Positions 4,053 to 6,774 of a stretch of DNA of 6,774 bases are shown piece by piece. Both the position numbers and the translations under genes were made by a program. The DNA comes from JAIVJN01 sp036732565. Lineage in GTDB: Bacteria; Acidobacteriota; Vicinamibacteria; Vicinamibacterales; UBA2999. Numbering within the stretch: the first letter of the stretch is position 1; each line of letters starts with the position of its first letter. A model generated the notes under the pieces. It saw only the letters and a list, made by a program, of their open reading frames with translations, was not told the DNA's origin and searched no databases. Where the stretch lies: assembly GCA_036732565.1 (NCBI GenBank), contig DAINCF010000395.1, forward strand, positions 1 to 6,774. Direction: 5' to 3'.

Positions 4053-6365
4053 GTGGCGATCAACAGTATTGCGGTGCTGGGCGCGGGGACGATGGGATCG
4101 CAGATCGCGCTGCACTGCGCGAACGCGGGCCTCCCGGTCCACCTGCTCGATCTCACCGCCGATCAAGCCAAGGCGGGCCTCGATCGCGCCCGAGCGCTGT
4201 CACCCGATCCCCAATTCACGGACGATGTCCATCGCTTGGTCACCACGGGTGGCTTCGAGACCGACCTGAAGCGCATTGCGGACGTCGACTGGATCGTCGA
4301 AGCGATCGTCGAGCAGATCGATCCGAAGCGCGCGCTGCTGGCGCGCGTCGACGAGCTCCGGCGGGCGGACGCGATCGTCAGCTCGAACACGTCCGGGATT
4401 CCGCTGGCAGCGCTGGCCGAAGGGCGCAGCGAGGCGTTTCGGCGCCGTTGGCTCGGCACGCACTTCTTCAATCCACCACGCTACCTCCGACTGCTCGAGA
4501 TCATTCCGACCGCGGACACCGATCGCGCCGTTGTCGACGCCATGGCCCACTTCGCCGATCGTCTGCTCGGCAAGGGCGTCGTGGTGGCAAAGGACACGCC
4601 AGGATTCATCGGCAATCACATCGGCATCTACGGCGTCGCACGAATCCTGCAGGCGCTGGAGAGCGGGCACTACACCATCGAAGAGATCGACGCGATGACC
4701 GGCACGGTGATGGGCCGGCCGGCCAGCGCGACGTTCCGCACGCTCGACATCGCGGGCATCGATGTCGTCGCGGCCGTGATGCGGGATCTGCGCGAGCGTC
4801 TCGGCAGCACGACCCTCGTGCCGTCCAACGGCAGCGCCTTCGCCACGCCGCCGATCGTCGAGGCTCTCGTCTCGCGCGGATCGCTGGGCGAGAAGAGCGG
4901 CCAAGGCTTCTACAAGCGGGAACGACGTCCCGACGGACAATCCGAGATTCTCGCGCTGGATCCCAAGACGCTGGAGTACAGACCGCGGCAAACGGCGCGG
5001 CTCTCGTCGATCGATGCCGGCAAAGCCATCGACGACGTCGGCGAGCGCGTCCGCACGCTGTTCATGGGCCGCGATCGCGTCGGCCAGTTTCTGCGCGAGA
5101 CGCTCGCTCCGACGCTGGTTTACGCCGCGCAGGTGACGCCGACCATCGCCCACTCGATCGACGACGTGGACCGCGTGATGCGGTGGGGCTTCGGCTGGGA
5201 GCTTGGGCCGTTCGAGCTGTTCGATGCCATTGGCGTGGAGACGGTCGTACACGCCGCCGACTCGGTCGGCTGGCGTGCTGGAGATGGCTTGCCGCCGCTC
5301 ATCGCCGATGCGATGGTCCGCGGCCGATTCCGCGAAGGATCCCTACCCCCTGCCGCCGCCGATCTCCTCATTCTCCGCTCCTCGCGAGACCGACAACGCG
5401 TCGTGCGCAAGAACGCCGGCGCCAGCCTCGTCGATCTCGGCGACGGCGTGTTGTGCGTCGAGTTTCACTCGAAGATGAACGCCATTGGCGGAGACACGGT
5501 GCAAATGCTCAACGCCGGCGTCGCGGAGGCCGCGAAACACCATCACGCGCTCGTCGTCGGCAACGACGCCCCGAACTTCTCCGCCGGCGCCAACCTCATG
5601 CTGGTGTTGCTGGAAGCGCAAGAGGGCAATTGGGACGAGATCGATCTGATGGTGCGGTCGTTCCAGCAGGCCGTGATGGGCCTCCGCTACAGCCCGGTGC
5701 CGGTGATCGTGGCGCCCGCGGGCTTGGCCCTGGGGGGAGGCGCGGAGATCACCCTCCACGGCGACCGCGTGCAAGGCGCCGCGGAAACGTATCTCGGCCT
5801 GGTCGAAGTGGGCGTCGGATTGATCCCCGCGGGTGGCGGCACCAAGGAGATGCTGGCGCGGGCGATGGCGGCGCTGCCCACGCCGAAGAGCGATCCCCTT
5901 CCGTACGTGCAGCGCGCGTTCGAGACCGTCGCCCTCGCCAGGGTCTCACGCAGCGGCCCGGACGCGGTCAAGCTCGGCTATCTTCGAACGACGGACGCGT
6001 TCACGATGAATCGCGAGCGCGTCATCGCTGACGCCAAGGCGCGCGCGCTGGAGCGCGTCCGCGAAGGCTATCACCGGCCGGCGCCACAGACCGCGATTCC
6101 CGTGGCCGGCGAGTCGATCAAAGCGGCGCTCGAGCTGGGTGTCCACCTGGCCCTGCGGGCTGGACGTGCCTCGGATCATGACGCCCTGATCGGCCGAGCC
6201 CTCGCCCACATCTTCGCGGGTGGCAACCTGCCGCATCGGACCACCGTGAGCGAAGGTTATCTACTGGATTTGGAGCGCGAGGCGTTTCTGAGCTTGGTCG
6301 GTCAGCGGAAGACGTTGGAACGGATTCAGCATACGCTGAAGACAGGAAAGGTCCTGCGGAATTGA
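4053..6365 (+). CDS. fadN: Bifunctional 3-hydroxyacyl-CoA dehydrogenase / enoyl-CoA hydratase (FadN-like)
   Basis: This 770-residue cytosolic fatty acid beta-oxidation enzyme hydrates enoyl-CoA and oxidises 3-hydroxyacyl-CoA with NAD+. The dehydrogenase comes first, the order of Bacillus FadN and the reverse of E. coli FadB. Residues 5-180 are the NAD-binding domain (GAGTMG at 10-15, acidic Asp33 after the second strand). The active site has SNTSG (111-115), His137 in THFFNPP, Asn140, Glu149 of the His-Glu dyad and Asn188 in DTPGFIGNH. The C-terminal dehydrogenase domains run from about 184 to 425, including GxGFYK at 284-288. The hydratase/crotonase domain spans about 445-665, with NFSAGANL (508-515), GGGAE (561-565) and LVEVGVGLIP (583-592). 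Glu565 and Glu585 lie 20 apart, as do the two catalytic Glu of rat crotonase (144/164). The tail (YVQRAFETVALARVS, KTGKVLRN) is FadN-like. GTG 4053 puts the Rossmann strand at residue 5. The usual partner thiolase FadA is not in the window; an alpha/beta hydrolase follows instead. Confidence 0.93.
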   Translation: MAINSIAVLGAGTMGSQIALHCANAGLPVHLLDLTADQAKAGLDRARALSPDPQFTDDVHRLVTTGGFETDLKRIADVDWIVEAIVEQIDPKRALLARVDELRRADAIVSSNTSGIPLAALAEGRSEAFRRRWLGTHFFNPPRYLRLLEIIPTADTDRAVVDAMAHFADRLLGKGVVVAKDTPGFIGNHIGIYGVARILQALESGHYTIEEIDAMTGTVMGRPASATFRTLDIAGIDVVAAVMRDLRERLGSTTLVPSNGSAFATPPIVEALVSRGSLGEKSGQGFYKRERRPDGQSEILALDPKTLEYRPRQTARLSSIDAGKAIDDVGERVRTLFMGRDRVGQFLRETLAPTLVYAAQVTPTIAHSIDDVDRVMRWGFGWELGPFELFDAIGVETVVHAADSVGWRAGDGLPPLIADAMVRGRFREGSLPPAAADLLILRSSRDRQRVVRKNAGASLVDLGDGVLCVEFHSKMNAIGGDTVQMLNAGVAEAAKHHHALVVGNDAPNFSAGANLMLVLLEAQEGNWDEIDLMVRSFQQAVMGLRYSPVPVIVAPAGLALGGGAEITLHGDRVQGAAETYLGLVEVGVGLIPAGGGTKEMLARAMAALPTPKSDPLPYVQRAFETVALARVSRSGPDAVKLGYLRTTDAFTMNRERVIADAKARALERVREGYHRPAPQTAIPVAGESIKAALELGVHLALRAGRASDHDALIGRALAHIFAGGNLPHRTTVSEGYLLDLEREAFLSLVGQRKTLERIQHTLKTGKVLRN

Positions 6366-6774
6366 TGGTCGATCGTGGGTCAGGTATACCGGTCGTGCTG
6401 GTGCCCGGCATTCAAGGCCGGTGGGAGTGGATGGCGCCCACCGTGGAAGCGTTGGCGGCGCGATGTCGAGTCCTGGCGTTCTCGTTGTGCGACGAACCGA
6501 CGAGCGAGTTCTCTTTCGATCCAGACCTCGGCTTCGAGAACTATCTCGCGCAGCTCGAACAGGCGCTCGATCGTGCGGGCGTCCGTGAGGCCGTGATTGT
6601 CGGTGTCTCGTATGGCGGGTCGATCGCGGCGGAGTTCGCCGCGCGGTTCCCGGAGCGCGTGCGTCGGCTGGTGCTGGTCTCGGCGCTGCCGCCCGACTGG
6701 ACACCGGATCGACGCGCGCGGTTCTACCTGCGGGCGCCGCTGCTGCTGAGCCCGTTGTTCTTCGCGGGCTCGCC
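6365..6774 (+). CDS. Alpha/beta hydrolase, 3'-truncated by window end
   Basis: The frame opens at ATG 6365, sharing one base with the fadN stop (TGATG), and stays open for 136 codons to the window edge. The product begins MVDRGSGIPVVLVPG. Residues 8-15 form the first core strand and the oxyanion-loop region, where PGIQGRWEW stands in for the usual HGxxG. The nucleophile elbow is GVSYG at 80-84 with Ser82 as predicted nucleophile, followed by the helix GSIAAEFAARFPERV (85-99) and the strand RLVLVSA (101-107), as in BioH/MhpC-like hydrolases. About 130 residues with the acid and His should follow outside the window. There is no signal peptide, so it is probably cytosolic. Overlap with fadN implies translational coupling, so an esterase or acyl-CoA thioesterase role in lipid breakdown is plausible. 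The fold alone does not fix the substrate, and an epoxide or C-C bond hydrolase remains possible. Confidence 0.88.
   Translation, partial: MVDRGSGIPVVLVPGIQGRWEWMAPTVEALAARCRVLAFSLCDEPTSEFSFDPDLGFENYLAQLEQALDRAGVREAVIVGVSYGGSIAAEFAARFPERVRRLVLVSALPPDWTPDRRARFYLRAPLLLSPLFFAGS

Noticed and set aside
4200..5252. Open frame of 350 codons on the - strand inside fadN
   Set aside because: It is a shadow of the dehydrogenase half of fadN with low-complexity Arg/Ala/Asp content and no domain, and it has no supporting start region.
3989..6031. Open frame of 680 codons on the + strand overlapping fadN in another frame
   Set aside because: Extremely Arg-rich translation with no motif, while the overlapping fadN frame has full catalytic motifs over its whole length. 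ATG 4046 belongs to this shadow frame and is not the fadN start.

Overview
This is a GC-rich, gene-dense bacterial window with all recognisable genes on the + strand. A third-position GC bias makes many false reading frames on both strands. No marker gene fixes the taxonomy. High GC, a Pro/Thr-linked lipoprotein with a bacterial HYR domain, a Bacillus FadN-type bifunctional enzyme and start codons lying almost on top of -10 hexamers would fit a soil acidobacterium (for example Vicinamibacteria). That is an inference and not proven.

Layout. (1) Positions 12-1052 encode a secreted or envelope beta-propeller-like protein whose true start may lie before the window. (2) A TATAAT box at 1069-1074 precedes 1091-2155, a predicted lipoprotein with a repeat-encoded Pro/Thr linker, a HYR (hyalin repeat) domain and a C-terminal SGNH/GDSL hydrolase. 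(3) The gap 2156-2275 holds a perfect 28-bp palindrome and two imperfect 33-bp tandem units, the first of which begins inside the palindrome. (4) Positions 2276-3154 and 3151-3960 are an ABC-2 type exporter pair (ATPase and six-helix permease) overlapping by 4 bp. (5) The gap 3961-4052 is AT-richer than its surroundings and carries three copies of TGGTGATTT (two direct, one inverted) able to fold into a hairpin, followed by a TACAAT box. (6) Positions 4053-6365 encode a FadN-like fusion of 3-hydroxyacyl-CoA dehydrogenase and enoyl-CoA hydratase for fatty acid beta-oxidation. (7) An alpha/beta hydrolase starts at 6365, overlapping the fadN stop codon by one base, and runs off the end of the window.

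How the genes relate. The two ABC genes form one exporter unit. fadN and the alpha/beta hydrolase form a second, translationally coupled unit, suggesting that the hydrolase acts on esters or acyl thioesters in lipid catabolism. The first two genes are separate envelope functions with no evident link to the rest. I see no CRISPR array, RNA gene, transposase, phage gene or defence system. The least explained material is intergenic: the two repeat families and the very short leaders.
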